From the NCBI GenBank assembly GCA_008363385.1, contig RHKY01000010.1, forward strand, positions 62,001 through 126,000: DNA of 64,000 bases. The letters are read 5' to 3'. The notes beneath the pieces are model-generated. The model worked only from the letters and a program-made list of their open reading frames with translations. It was not told the origin of the DNA and ran no database searches. The translations under genes and the position numbers were made by a program. This document shows, piece by piece, positions 34,560 to 43,202 of the stretch. Origin of the DNA: Acidobacteriota bacterium. GTDB lineage: Bacteria > Acidobacteriota > Thermoanaerobaculia > UBA5066. Every line of letters starts with the position of its first letter. The first letter of the stretch is position 1.

Positions 34560-36160
34560 CGACGAACGAGATCCCGCTCGACCCGACCTCGACCCAGGCC
34601 CGGAAGCGGTTCCTCCCCTCCGTGTCGGAGGTCGTCCGTCTGGTCGCGCAGGGGGATCCCTCGGCGGACCCGGCGCAGGTCTTCAAGGCCGCGCGGTACG
34701 TCTGCTCCGAGGAGCTCGCCCGGGTCAAGCAGGGCGGGGCCGCCGCTCCGGCCGAGGAGCTGGCCTCGCGGGTCCACGAGATCCTGCGGAAGGGATACCC
34801 GCCCCCTTCGGGCGCGCGGCCCGAGGCGGCGCCCGCCCAGCCGCCGTCTCCTCCTTCCGCGCCTTCTATTCGCACCCCCTCCGGCACGAGCGACGACCCC
34901 TTCAGCGAGACGACGGGCGCCCTCGACCTGCGCTGGGAGCCCGACGAGCGCGAGCCGTTCGAGGAGGGGGCGCCCGCGCCGCCTCCCGGCTCCCCCGCTC
35001 CGGCCGCCGAGCCGTTCGAGCTGGCGGCCACCCCGCCCCCGCCGCCGGCGCCGTTCCTCCTGGAGGACGTCGCGCGTCAGGACGAGGAGCGAGCCGGGGC
35101 CATGGAGAAGGGCGAGGAGAGCGGGCGCGGGATCCCCGGCGAGGAGACCCTGACGCGCCTGGAGCGAGAAGCGGCCGAGCTCCCCCTGGCGAGCGTCTTC
35201 CCCAGGGCGGCGGCTCACGCCCCGACGGAGCCCCTTCCCCCCCTGCGCTTCGGCGGGGCGGCCGCCGGGGCGCCGGCCGCGGCGGAGGATCAGGCACCGA
35301 CGGAGGCCCCGCCCGGGGAAGAAGCGCCGCCGCGCCGCCCGGACTGGGACCGGCCCTTCCTCCCCGAGCGGGTCCCGTTCCAGACCCCGGAGCCCCCGCA
35401 GCGCGCCCCGCGGCTCCTCGTCGCCGCCGGGTCCGTCGTCGTCCTCCTCGCGGTGGCCGGCGTGGCGTGGGTCTACCTGGGCGGAGGGAAGCTCCCCTCG
35501 GTCCCGTTCCTTTCGGGCGGAGCCCCGAAGCCGACGACGTCGCCCGTGCCGTACCTTCCCGCCTCGGCCGAGACCGAGGTCGCGCCGGAGCCGACGGCGG
35601 TGACCGTCCTCGTCCCGACGGAGCTCCCGGTCCCGACCCCCGTCGCCCCGGCGCCCACCGCCGTCCCGGCGCCGGCGGCGACCGTCGCGCCCCTGGCGGT
35701 GGCCACTCGCGTCCCGCCCGCTCCCGCCCCGGCCGCCGAGACGCCGAGCCCCGTCCCCGTGACGCGCGTGGCCTCCCGGCCCACGGAGCCCGCGCCGGAG
35801 GCCCCGGCGGCGGGATCCGTGCCGCCGGCCCGGCCCGCCGAGGGCGCGGGGAGCCTGCCCCGCCAGAACCGCCCGGCGAGCCTCGTCTCGCCCGACTGGG
35901 CGGGCAAGGAGCCAGCGTTCGTCCTCCACTTCGCCTCGTACCGGGACCGGGCGCTCGCCGAGAAAGACGCGCAGAAGCTGGCGCGCTCGCACGGCCGGCC
36001 CGCCTTCGCGCTCGAGGTCGACCTGGGGGCGAAGGGGACCTACTTCCGGAGCGTCCTCTCAGGGTTCGCCTCCGGCGAGGAGGCGCTCGCCTTCCGCGAG
36101 GAGCTGTCGGCGGGCGGGGCGACCGGGGTCGGCTTCGTCTACCGGGTCACCGGGAAGTAG
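34556..36160 (+). CDS. bitopic membrane protein with C-terminal SPOR domain
   Basis: 534 aa. Order: a cytoplasmic part of about 285 residues with a conserved-looking helical start (14-82, SVSEVVRLVAQGDPSADPAQ) and long Pro/Ala/Glu-rich stretches; one membrane helix (286-308); a periplasmic Pro/Thr/Val-rich linker; and a SPOR domain (about 455-534: FVLHFASYRDRALAEKDAQK, then YFRSVLSGFASGEEALAF). SPOR domains bind denuded glycan left by amidases at division sites. The start overlaps the MamK-like stop (ATGA). Topology fits a link between the cytoplasmic filament and peptidoglycan cut by the co-encoded amidase; this is inference. Confidence 0.88.
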   Translation: MTTNEIPLDPTSTQARKRFLPSVSEVVRLVAQGDPSADPAQVFKAARYVCSEELARVKQGGAAAPAEELASRVHEILRKGYPPPSGARPEAAPAQPPSPPSAPSIRTPSGTSDDPFSETTGALDLRWEPDEREPFEEGAPAPPPGSPAPAAEPFELAATPPPPPAPFLLEDVARQDEERAGAMEKGEESGRGIPGEETLTRLEREAAELPLASVFPRAAAHAPTEPLPPLRFGGAAAGAPAAAEDQAPTEAPPGEEAPPRRPDWDRPFLPERVPFQTPEPPQRAPRLLVAAGSVVVLLAVAGVAWVYLGGGKLPSVPFLSGGAPKPTTSPVPYLPASAETEVAPEPTAVTVLVPTELPVPTPVAPAPTAVPAPAATVAPLAVATRVPPAPAPAAETPSPVPVTRVASRPTEPAPEAPAAGSVPPARPAEGAGSLPRQNRPASLVSPDWAGKEPAFVLHFASYRDRALAEKDAQKLARSHGRPAFALEVDLGAKGTYFRSVLSGFASGEEALAFREELSAGGATGVGFVYRVTGK

Positions 36161-36173
36161 CCGGGCGCCCCGG

Positions 36174-36884
36174 TCACGGGTTCGTCTGCCAGACCTCCAG
36201 GGAGGTGGCCATGGCGCGCCCCGGGAGCGCGACCAGGGCGACGACGGCCGCCGCGACGTCGTCCGGCAGGATCGACTTCACCGGGTCGGCCGGCGTCCCG
36301 GCCTTGCGGGCGAGGTCCGTGGCGACGGTCGACGGGAAGACGCACGTCACCCGGACGTCGAACTTCCGGGCCTCGCACATCATGGCCTCCGACAGCCCCG
36401 CCAGGCCGAACTTCGAGGCGCAGTAGGGCCCGCCCCCCGCGAAGCCCCTCCGGCCCGCCGTGGAGGCGATGTTGACGACGTGCCCCCTCCGGCGCGCCTT
36501 CATCCCGGGCAGGACCGCCCGGGCCATCAGGAACGGGCCGCGCAGGTTCACCGCCAGGATCCGGTCGAAGACGAGGGCGTCGAACTTGTCGATCGGCCCG
36601 GAGGCGAAGATGCCGGCGTTGTTGACGAGGACGTCGACCGGCCCGAGCGCCTGCTCGGCGGCGGCCACGCAGCGGGCCACGTCCCCCTCCTCGGAGACGT
36701 CGCCGACGAGGACCACGCTCTTGACGCCGAGCGGTTTGACCTCCCGCTGCGCCTCGGTCAGGTTCTTCCGCGTCTTGCCCATCAGGGCGACGTGCGCCCC
36801 TTGCCGGGCGAAGGCCCGGGCGATCGCCCGGCCGATCCCCCGGCCGGCTCCCGTCACGAGGACGACGCTCCCTTCGAGGTCCAT
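36174..36884 (-). CDS. short-chain dehydrogenase/reductase
   Basis: 236 aa classical SDR. The NAD(P) motif is TGAGRGIG (11-18), followed by NNAG, then the catalytic Ser (NIASTAG) and Tyr-x3-Lys (YCASK). It resembles FabG-like 3-oxoacyl reductases but the substrate cannot be told. A TAAGAT hexamer lies 21 nt before the ATG with GGAAGGAG between. It ends 13 bp from the SPOR gene on the opposite strand. Confidence 0.88.
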   Translation of the reverse strand: MDLEGSVVLVTGAGRGIGRAIARAFARQGAHVALMGKTRKNLTEAQREVKPLGVKSVVLVGDVSEEGDVARCVAAAEQALGPVDVLVNNAGIFASGPIDKFDALVFDRILAVNLRGPFLMARAVLPGMKARRRGHVVNIASTAGRRGFAGGGPYCASKFGLAGLSEAMMCEARKFDVRVTCVFPSTVATDLARKAGTPADPVKSILPDDVAAAVVALVALPGRAMATSLEVWQTNP

Positions 36885-36968
36885 CGGGGGCTCCTTCCGG
36901 GGCGGATCTTATGCGCCCCCGATCCTCCCCGTTGCCGCCCCGCCGGATTTCCGAGATCCTGTACGCCG

Positions 36969-38765
36969 TTGAAGCGCCCCTTCCTCGCCCTCCTCGTCCT
37001 CGCGGCGGCGTCGGCAGCGCGTCCGGCCGAGCCCGCGCCCGCGGGCCGGTCGGTGCCCGGGCTGTACGTCGACCGCCTCCCCGGGAGCCTGGCCGGGACG
37101 TGGGAGTTCGCGCTCGACGACACGCCGCTCGGCCCCGAAGGGCTCGCGGCGCTGACGTGGCGCCCGCTGGAGGTGCCGGGGAGCTGGCAGGCCCAGGGGG
37201 TCTCGGGGCACGGGACCGCGTGGTACCGGGTCCGCTTCGAGCTCGACCCGGGGCTCTCCGGCCCGCCGCTCGCCTTCGTCTGCCGGCAGATCCGCGACGC
37301 CGACGAGGTCTACCTGGACGGGCAGCTCGTCGGGCGGACCGGGTCGCTCCCGCCCGCCTACGACAAGGGGACCCTCGTCTGGCGGGTCTACGAGCTGCCG
37401 GCCACGCTCACGGCGCGCCCCGGGCCCCACACGCTCGCCGTGAGGGTCCACAACCCCGGGCCCCGCGCCGGGGGGATCCTGGGCGAGCCCACCCTCGACA
37501 CGGTCTCGGCGGCGTTCCTGAAGCGGATGCGCGCCGAGGCCCCGCGGGCGCTCCTCGGGGCCGCGTTCGCCTCGCTCGGCCTCTTCTCGCTCTTCCTGTT
37601 CGTCCGGGACCGCGAGCAGCGCGACTTCCTCTTCTTCTTCCTGGCCACGGCCGCCACGGCCGTCTACGTCTCGACGTGGCTTTCGGTCTGGACCTCCTCC
37701 TCCGTGCCGCTGTCGACCCTGTTCCGGGGGAACCTCGCCGCGACGTTCCTGATCCCGGGCCTTTTCCTCCTCTTCTTCCTCGCCTTCTTCGACCGGGCCA
37801 CCCTCGCGCGCCACCGCGCCTTCCTCGTCCTGTCCGGAGCCGGGTCGCTCGTCTGCCTCCTGTGGCCTCGGGTGGACGACCTCTACTACGTCCTGGCCGC
37901 CGGCTACGTCGTCACCGGGGCGATCACCATCGACGTCCTGGTCCTGCTCTGGGGCGACGCGCGCCGGCGGGCGCCGTACGCCCGCTGGCTCTTCGCGGGG
38001 ACGGCGGCCGTCGTCCTGGCGGTGGCCCACGACGTCGCCCAGGACTACGGGGCCCTCGGCGACCCGGTCGGCACGGTCCGCCTCTTCGGACCCGTCTACT
38101 TCGTCTACATGGCGTCCTTCCTGGCCGCCATGGCCGACCGGTTCGCCCACCTCCGGATGGCGGCCTCGACCGACCCTCTGACGGGCCTGGCCAACCGGGC
38201 CGTCCTCTTCGACCGGATCGCGCTCGAGATCGCCCGGGCGCGGCGGAGCGGGCACCCGGTCGCCCTTTCGATCCTGGACCTCGACCACTTCAAGCGGTTC
38301 AACGACCGGTTCGGCCACGTCGCCGGGGACCGGCTCCTGGCGGCCGCCGCGCGCGCCCTGCAGGCCTCGGTCAGGGACACGGACCTGGCGGCCCGGTTCG
38401 GCGGCGAGGAGTTCGCCGTCCTCCTCCCCGAGGCCGACGCGGAGCGGGCCCTCGCCTGCCTCGAGAGGATCCGGACCGCGGTGGCGGGCCTGAGGGTCTC
38501 GGGGGCCGCGGAGGGGACGACGGTCTCGATCGGGCTGGCCGTCTTCGACCCGCTCGAGCGGGCGACGATCTCGCCGACGGCGTGGCTGAGGCAGGCCGAC
38601 GCGGCGCTCTACACGGCCAAGGCCCGGGGGCGCAACCAGGTCGTCACGGCGGTCGGCGAGCCGCCGCGGAGCTCCGCCTCGGGGATCCCGATGGTGGGAC
38701 CGAGGAGGCGGCGGCCGTCGAGCACCGGGACGGCGGCCGTCCCGCCGGGGAGCCCGTCGGAGTGA
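36969..38765 (+). CDS. 7TM membrane diguanylate cyclase with N-terminal jelly-roll sensor
   Basis: 598 aa. A TTG start is chosen because it begins a signal peptide (KRPFLALLVLAAASAA); no ATG or GTG lies nearby in frame. An extracytoplasmic beta-sandwich follows (about 25-170: GTWEFALDD, VPGSWQAQGVSGHGTAWYRV, DADEVYLDGQLVG), typical of 7TMR-DISMED2/GH2-like sensor domains. Seven membrane helices span about 180-390. The GGDEF domain carries the intact signature RFGGEEF near residue 475 and STDPLTGLANRAVLFDR at its start. It makes c-di-GMP in response to an external, probably carbohydrate-like, ligand. No inhibitory RxxD site is obvious. Confidence 0.87.
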   Translation: MKRPFLALLVLAAASAARPAEPAPAGRSVPGLYVDRLPGSLAGTWEFALDDTPLGPEGLAALTWRPLEVPGSWQAQGVSGHGTAWYRVRFELDPGLSGPPLAFVCRQIRDADEVYLDGQLVGRTGSLPPAYDKGTLVWRVYELPATLTARPGPHTLAVRVHNPGPRAGGILGEPTLDTVSAAFLKRMRAEAPRALLGAAFASLGLFSLFLFVRDREQRDFLFFFLATAATAVYVSTWLSVWTSSSVPLSTLFRGNLAATFLIPGLFLLFFLAFFDRATLARHRAFLVLSGAGSLVCLLWPRVDDLYYVLAAGYVVTGAITIDVLVLLWGDARRRAPYARWLFAGTAAVVLAVAHDVAQDYGALGDPVGTVRLFGPVYFVYMASFLAAMADRFAHLRMAASTDPLTGLANRAVLFDRIALEIARARRSGHPVALSILDLDHFKRFNDRFGHVAGDRLLAAAARALQASVRDTDLAARFGGEEFAVLLPEADAERALACLERIRTAVAGLRVSGAAEGTTVSIGLAVFDPLERATISPTAWLRQADAALYTAKARGRNQVVTAVGEPPRSSASGIPMVGPRRRRPSSTGTAAVPPGSPSE

Positions 38766-38787
38766 ACGGCCCCGGGAAGGAGGGGAG

Positions 38788-39231
38788 ATGAGGCGGACGC
38801 GCGTGGAGACCGACAGCCCGTGGGAGCGGCGCTTCGGCTACGCCCGCGCCGTGCGGGCCGGGAGCTTCGTCGCCGTCTCCGGGACGGTGGCGGCGGACGG
38901 GGCCGGCCTCCCGCTGGCGCGCGATCCGTACGGGCAGGCGGCGGCCGTCTTCCGGAAGATCGGCGAGGCGCTGGGACGCGTCGGCGGGTCGCTCTCGGAC
39001 GTGGTGCGCCTCAGGGTCCACTACGTCTCGCCCGACGTGGCGAGCGGGTTCCTCGAGGCGCTGAACGAGGCCTTCCCCGCGGGCGCTCCCGCGCTGACGA
39101 CGGTCCGCGTCGCCGAGCTGGTCGGCCCCGAGTACCTCCTGGAGGTGGAGGCCGACGCGGTCCTCGAGGAGGCCGCGGCGCCGGCACGGCGGGAGGAGCG
39201 GCCGCCGGGCTGGGACCAGGGAGAGGACTGA
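38788..39231 (+). CDS. RidA/YjgF-family protein
   Basis: 147 aa. The fold is recognised from AGSFVAVSGTVAADG, AVFRKIGEALGRVGGSLSDV and PALTTVRVAELVGPEYLLEV. The catalytic Arg of enamine/imine deaminases would be in TTVRV, and the Glu of the LVGPEYLLEVEA region is present. The C-terminal tail is charged. It probably hydrolyses reactive imines or enamines formed by PLP enzymes, or is a related YjgF protein of other function. AAGGAGGGG precedes the ATG. Confidence 0.88.
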   Translation: MRRTRVETDSPWERRFGYARAVRAGSFVAVSGTVAADGAGLPLARDPYGQAAAVFRKIGEALGRVGGSLSDVVRLRVHYVSPDVASGFLEALNEAFPAGAPALTTVRVAELVGPEYLLEVEADAVLEEAAAPARREERPPGWDQGED

Positions 39232-39232
39232 C

Positions 39233-39256
39233 CGGTCCCCGGGGAGCCCGGGACCG
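39233..39256. terminator. bidirectional terminator-like hairpin
   Basis: 7-bp perfect stem with a 10-nt loop between the convergent RidA-like and dinB genes. Confidence 0.5.
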
Positions 39257-39262
39257 CGCGGC

Positions 39263-40369
39263 TCAGGGCGGGGCGTCGGGGTCGAAGAGGGCGAGCTGGG
39301 CGGAGGGCCTGCGCGGCCTCGGGTCGGGGCCGTCGCAGAAGCCGTGGACCGAGACGCCGAGGAGCCTCACGGGGCGGCTCGCCGCCTCGGTCCGGGTCAG
39401 CATCCTCCGGGCCCGTTCCAGTATCGAGGCCTCGTCCTGCACCGCCGGGAGCTCCGTGACGCTCCGCGTGACGGTGGTGAAGTCGGCGTAGCGGACCTTC
39501 AGCGTGACCGTCCGCCCGAAGAGGCGCCTCTTCCCCAGCCAGGCGGAGACGCGCCCCGACATCGACCGGAGCGGCTCCTCCAGGGCCTCCACGCCGGTGA
39601 GGTCCGTGTCGAACGTCCGCTCGGCGCCGGCCGACTTCGAGGCCCGGTCCGGGACGACGGGGCGGTCGTCGATCCCGAAGGAGAGCCGCCGGAGCGTCTC
39701 GCAGGAGCTGCCGACCGCCCGCCGCAGCGTCTCCTCGGGGGCCTCCCGGACGTCGACGAGCCGGTGGACGCCCGCGTCCCGGAGGCGGCGCGCGGTGACG
39801 GGTCCGACCCCCCAGAGCGCGTCCACCGGCAGTCTCGAGAGGAACGCCTCGAGGTTGCGCGGCGCGACGACCGTCAGGCCGTCGGGCTTTCGCCACCCCG
39901 AGGCGAGCTTGGCCAGGAACTTGTTGGGCGCCACCCCCGCCGACGCCGTGAGCCCCGTCGCCTCGCGGACCGCGGCCTTCAGCCGCCGCGCCACCTCGAC
40001 GCCGAGCGGCTCCCCCCAGGCGTTCTGGGTGACGTCGAGGAAGGCCTCGTCGATCGAGAGCGGCTCCACGAGCGGCGTCACCGAGCGGAAGATCCCGAAG
40101 ACGACCGCCGACACCTCCTTGTAGCGCGCGAAGCGGGGCCGCACGACGACGAGTCCGGGGCAGAGCCTCACGGCCCGCGCCGTCGGCATCGCCGAGAAGA
40201 CGCCGAACCGCCGCGCCTCGTAGCTGGCGGCGGCCACGACGCCCCGGCGGGCCGCGTCGCCGCCGACCGCCACCGGCCGCCCGGCGAGGCGGGGGTCGTC
40301 GCGCTGCTCGACGGACGCGAAGAAGGCGTCCATGTCGACGTGGACGATCTTCCGGGGGGCCGGCTCCAC
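39263..40369 (-). CDS. dinB: DNA polymerase IV (Y family)
   Basis: 368 aa translesion polymerase. Catalytic acids are Asp12 (HVDMDAFF) and Asp107-Glu108 (LSIDEAFLDV). The fingers carry SYEARRFGV and the palm YKEVSAVVFGIF. GVGPVTARRLRDAGV is the helix-hairpin-helix and the little-finger domain follows. The C-terminus QLALFD is a canonical sliding-clamp binding motif. The start is GTG; a CAGAAT hexamer lies 6 nt upstream with no Shine-Dalgarno. No LexA-type box was recognised. Confidence 0.95.
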   Translation of the reverse strand: MEPAPRKIVHVDMDAFFASVEQRDDPRLAGRPVAVGGDAARRGVVAAASYEARRFGVFSAMPTARAVRLCPGLVVVRPRFARYKEVSAVVFGIFRSVTPLVEPLSIDEAFLDVTQNAWGEPLGVEVARRLKAAVREATGLTASAGVAPNKFLAKLASGWRKPDGLTVVAPRNLEAFLSRLPVDALWGVGPVTARRLRDAGVHRLVDVREAPEETLRRAVGSSCETLRRLSFGIDDRPVVPDRASKSAGAERTFDTDLTGVEALEEPLRSMSGRVSAWLGKRRLFGRTVTLKVRYADFTTVTRSVTELPAVQDEASILERARRMLTRTEAASRPVRLLGVSVHGFCDGPDPRPRRPSAQLALFDPDAPP

Positions 40370-40375
40370 GGGAGG

Positions 40376-40381
40376 ATTCTG
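40376..40381 (-). promoter_or_regulatory. candidate -10 box, near-leaderless (dinB)
   Basis: CAGAAT on the minus strand with 6 nt to the GTG start at 40369. Confidence 0.3.
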
Positions 40382-40487
40382 ACGCCCCGGCCCGGCCCGC
40401 GGGCTTCCGGCCGAGCGTTTCCGGGCGCGCCGGGGCGGCCGCGGGTGTGCGACACTGGCCGGCGAACCGGTCGAAGGGAGAGAGGGG

Positions 40488-41402
40488 ATGCCGACGACGA
40501 GGGTCCCGCGCGCGCCGTCCGTCGACTTCGACGTGTGGGGCTGCCGCGGCTCACGCGGTCTGACGCCGGGCCGCTCCGCGTACGGGACGCGGACGTCCTG
40601 CTACTCGCTCCTCGGCGGAGAGGACGTCGTCGTCTTCGACGCCGGGAGCGGCCTGGCGATGCTGGGGGCGGCGCTCACGCGGGAGGCGAGGTTCTCGCGG
40701 GTGAAGCGCGTCTGGGTGCTCCTGTCGCACGCGCACATGGACCACTGGGAGGGGCTGAAGGACGTCGACTGGTTCTGGAAGCGGGACCGGCCGCTCGCCG
40801 TGACGCTCCTCGGGACGGCCGAGGCGCTCCAGACCGTGGCTCGCGCGTTCGAGCCCCCCTCGTACGTCCCGCTCCGGACCCTGGTCTCCGGGGGCCCGGT
40901 CTCCGTCGTCGAGGTCCCCCTCCGGGCGGGCGACGAGCGGGAGGTCGGCCCCTTCGGCGTCCGCGTCGTCGCCCTCCACCACTACTCCGGGGAGGGGGCC
41001 ACGAAGCGGGTCCTGGACGCCGTCGGGTTCCAGGTGAGCCGCGACGGCGGGCCGGTCGTGGCGTACGTCTCGGACCACGAGCCGCCCCGGGACGGCGGCG
41101 GGGCCGAGGAGAGCCTCCTGGCTGGGGCCGACCTCGCCCTGGGGGACGCCCACTTCGCCCGCCGGGACGACGAGCGGCACGGCCACGGCTCGCAGGAGTT
41201 CTGGGCCTCGGCCGCACGCGCCCACCCGAAGACGCTCGTCGTGGCCGGCCACCTCGGGCCCCTCCTGGCCGACTCGGGGATCCGCGAGGCCGCCTCGCGG
41301 CACGGACGCCGCCTTCCCAACTTCGTCCTGGCCCGCGAGGGCGACACCTGGCGCTGGAACGGGCGCGAGCGGCGCTTCGGCCGGCGGGGGAGCCGCGGGT
41401 GA
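40488..41402 (+). CDS. MBL-fold metallohydrolase
   Basis: 304 aa metallo-beta-lactamase fold with SHAHMDHWEGL (HxHxDH) near residue 84, the second-site Asp in LGDAHF near 221 and a late His in VVAGHLGP. FDVWGCRGSRG with GRSAYGTRTSCYSL at the N-terminus matches the branch often fused to or next to cyclase and response regulator genes. The substrate is unknown. Its stop overlaps the start of the receiver/cyclase gene (GTGA), so the two probably act in one pathway, perhaps as a phosphodiesterase-type hydrolase next to a cyclase; this is inference. Confidence 0.85.
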   Translation: MPTTRVPRAPSVDFDVWGCRGSRGLTPGRSAYGTRTSCYSLLGGEDVVVFDAGSGLAMLGAALTREARFSRVKRVWVLLSHAHMDHWEGLKDVDWFWKRDRPLAVTLLGTAEALQTVARAFEPPSYVPLRTLVSGGPVSVVEVPLRAGDEREVGPFGVRVVALHHYSGEGATKRVLDAVGFQVSRDGGPVVAYVSDHEPPRDGGGAEESLLAGADLALGDAHFARRDDERHGHGSQEFWASAARAHPKTLVVAGHLGPLLADSGIREAASRHGRRLPNFVLAREGDTWRWNGRERRFGRRGSRG

Positions 41403-43141
41403 GCGCTCGGGGCGGGCAGCCCCCGTCGCCCGAGGACGCACAGAGGGCTCTCCGCCACGACCTGAGGACGCCGATCAACCAGATCCTGGGCTACTCGGAG
41501 CTCCTCGAGGAGGAGCTCTCCTCCGAAGGGAAGGACGAGTACGTCGCCGACCTGAAGCGGATCCAGCTGGCGGCCCGCAAGCTCCTGGAGCTGGTGGACC
41601 GGGTCGGCAAGGACGTCCCGGCTCCGGCGCCGAAGGAGGCCGCCCCGCTCCGGAGCACCGGGGTCATCCTGCGCGCGGAGGTCCCGGAGCCCGCCGGGGC
41701 CGCCCCCCCCTCGCCGGAGGCCTCCGGGACGGTCCTCGTCGTGGACGACAACGAGCTGAACCGCGACATGCTCTCGCGCCGCCTGAAGGCCAAGGGCTAC
41801 GAGGTGGACGTCGCCGAGGACGGCACGGTGGCGCTCGGGAAGATCGCCGGGGGCGGTTTCGAGGCGGTCCTCCTCGACGTGATGATGCCGGGGATCTCGG
41901 GGATCGACGTCCTGAAGACGGTCCGGCAGAAGCAGTCGGCCTCGGACCTGCCGATCATCATGGCCACCGCCAAGGACCACAGCGAGGACATCGTCGAGGC
42001 GCTGCAGCTCGGGGCCAACGACTACGTCACCAAGCCGCTCGACTTCCCGGTGGTCCTGGCGCGGCTCCAGACGGCCCTCTCGCTCAAGCGGGCCAAGCAG
42101 CGCGTCACGAAGCTGGCCGAGGAGCTGGAGATCGCCAACAGCTTCATCCGGAAGACGTTCGGGCGCTACCTCTCGGACGACGTCGTGGCCAGCTTGCTGG
42201 AGACGCCGGAAGGGCTGAAGCTCGGCGGCGAGAAGCGCAGCGTCACGATCCTGATGGCCGACCTCCGGGGCTTCACGGCGATGGCCGAGGGGATCCCGCC
42301 GGAGAAGGTCGTCGCGGTCCTGAACAACTACCTCGGGACGATGACGCGGATCATCGCGCGGTACCGGGGGACGATCGACGAGTTCATCGGCGACGCGATC
42401 CTGGCCCTGTTCGGGGCGCCGATCCCGGGCCCGGACGACGCGCGCCGCGCGGTGGCCTGCGCCATCGAGATGCAGCTGGCGATGGACGGCGTCAACGAGC
42501 GCAACGCCGCCGAGGGCCTGCCGCCCCTCGAGATGGGGATCGCGCTCAACACCGGGGAGGTCGTCGTCGGGAACATCGGCTCCGAGACGCGCGCCAAGTA
42601 CGGCGTCGTCGGCAGCCACGTCAACCTCTCGGGGCGGATCGAGTCGTTCACCGTCGGGGGGCAGATCCTCCTCTCCGAGTCGACCCGGCGAGAGGCGGGG
42701 GAGGACGTCCGCGTCGGGCGGACGATGGCGCTCGACGCCAAGGGGTTCCGCGAGCCGGTGACCGTCCACGAGCTCTTCGGGCTCGGCGAGGGGCTCGTCC
42801 TCCCGCGGCGGGTCGAGGAGCTGATCCCCCTGTCGCGTCCGGTGCCCGTCCGGTTCTGGGTCCTGACGCAGAAGCTCGTGGACGCCGAGGCGCAGGTGGC
42901 CGAGGTCCTCGGGGTGTCGGCGCGGGAGGCGGAGCTCCGGGGATCGAGCCGGCCCGCGGTCCTGGCGAACCTGCGCCTGAGGACGGCCGAGGCCGGGGAC
43001 GACGGCGGCTACGTCTACGCCAAGGTCGTCGAGGTCCCGGAGGAGGCGCCCGACCGGTTCCGGATCCGCTTCACGTCGGCCACCGCCCAGACCGTGGCCA
43101 TCGTCGAGAAGTGGTGCGCCGAGGGGGCCGCCGCCCGGTGA
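41399..43141 (+). CDS. H-box/receiver/class III adenylate-guanylate cyclase with PilZ-like tail
   Basis: 580 aa. A HisKA-like dimerisation helix carries the H-box RHDLRTPIN (His20) with no HATPase domain. A receiver at about 105-225 has VVDDNE and phospho-acceptor Asp160 (LLDVMMPG). After a coiled linker the class III cyclase domain has metal-binding Asp288 (MADLRGFTAM) and Asp332 (FIGDAILALFG), plus VNLSGRIES with transition-state Asn and Arg. The C-terminal 110 residues (PVPVRFWVLTQK, YAKVVEVPEE) are PilZ-like. It should make cAMP or cGMP under phosphorelay control. The GTG start overlaps the MBL stop. Two cNMP-binding domains are encoded 4 kb away. Confidence 0.88.
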   Translation: MSARGGQPPSPEDAQRALRHDLRTPINQILGYSELLEEELSSEGKDEYVADLKRIQLAARKLLELVDRVGKDVPAPAPKEAAPLRSTGVILRAEVPEPAGAAPPSPEASGTVLVVDDNELNRDMLSRRLKAKGYEVDVAEDGTVALGKIAGGGFEAVLLDVMMPGISGIDVLKTVRQKQSASDLPIIMATAKDHSEDIVEALQLGANDYVTKPLDFPVVLARLQTALSLKRAKQRVTKLAEELEIANSFIRKTFGRYLSDDVVASLLETPEGLKLGGEKRSVTILMADLRGFTAMAEGIPPEKVVAVLNNYLGTMTRIIARYRGTIDEFIGDAILALFGAPIPGPDDARRAVACAIEMQLAMDGVNERNAAEGLPPLEMGIALNTGEVVVGNIGSETRAKYGVVGSHVNLSGRIESFTVGGQILLSESTRREAGEDVRVGRTMALDAKGFREPVTVHELFGLGEGLVLPRRVEELIPLSRPVPVRFWVLTQKLVDAEAQVAEVLGVSAREAELRGSSRPAVLANLRLRTAEAGDDGGYVYAKVVEVPEEAPDRFRIRFTSATAQTVAIVEKWCAEGAAAR

Positions 43142-43202
43142 CGGGGCGGGCCGGGGTGCCGTTATCATCGGCGTCCCGAGTCCCGGTTACGGAGGTTTCG
43201 TG

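Noticed and set aside
32515-36160. Magnetosome island
   Set aside because: Only the MamK-like actin is present; no mamA, B, I, L, M, O, P or Q genes flank it.
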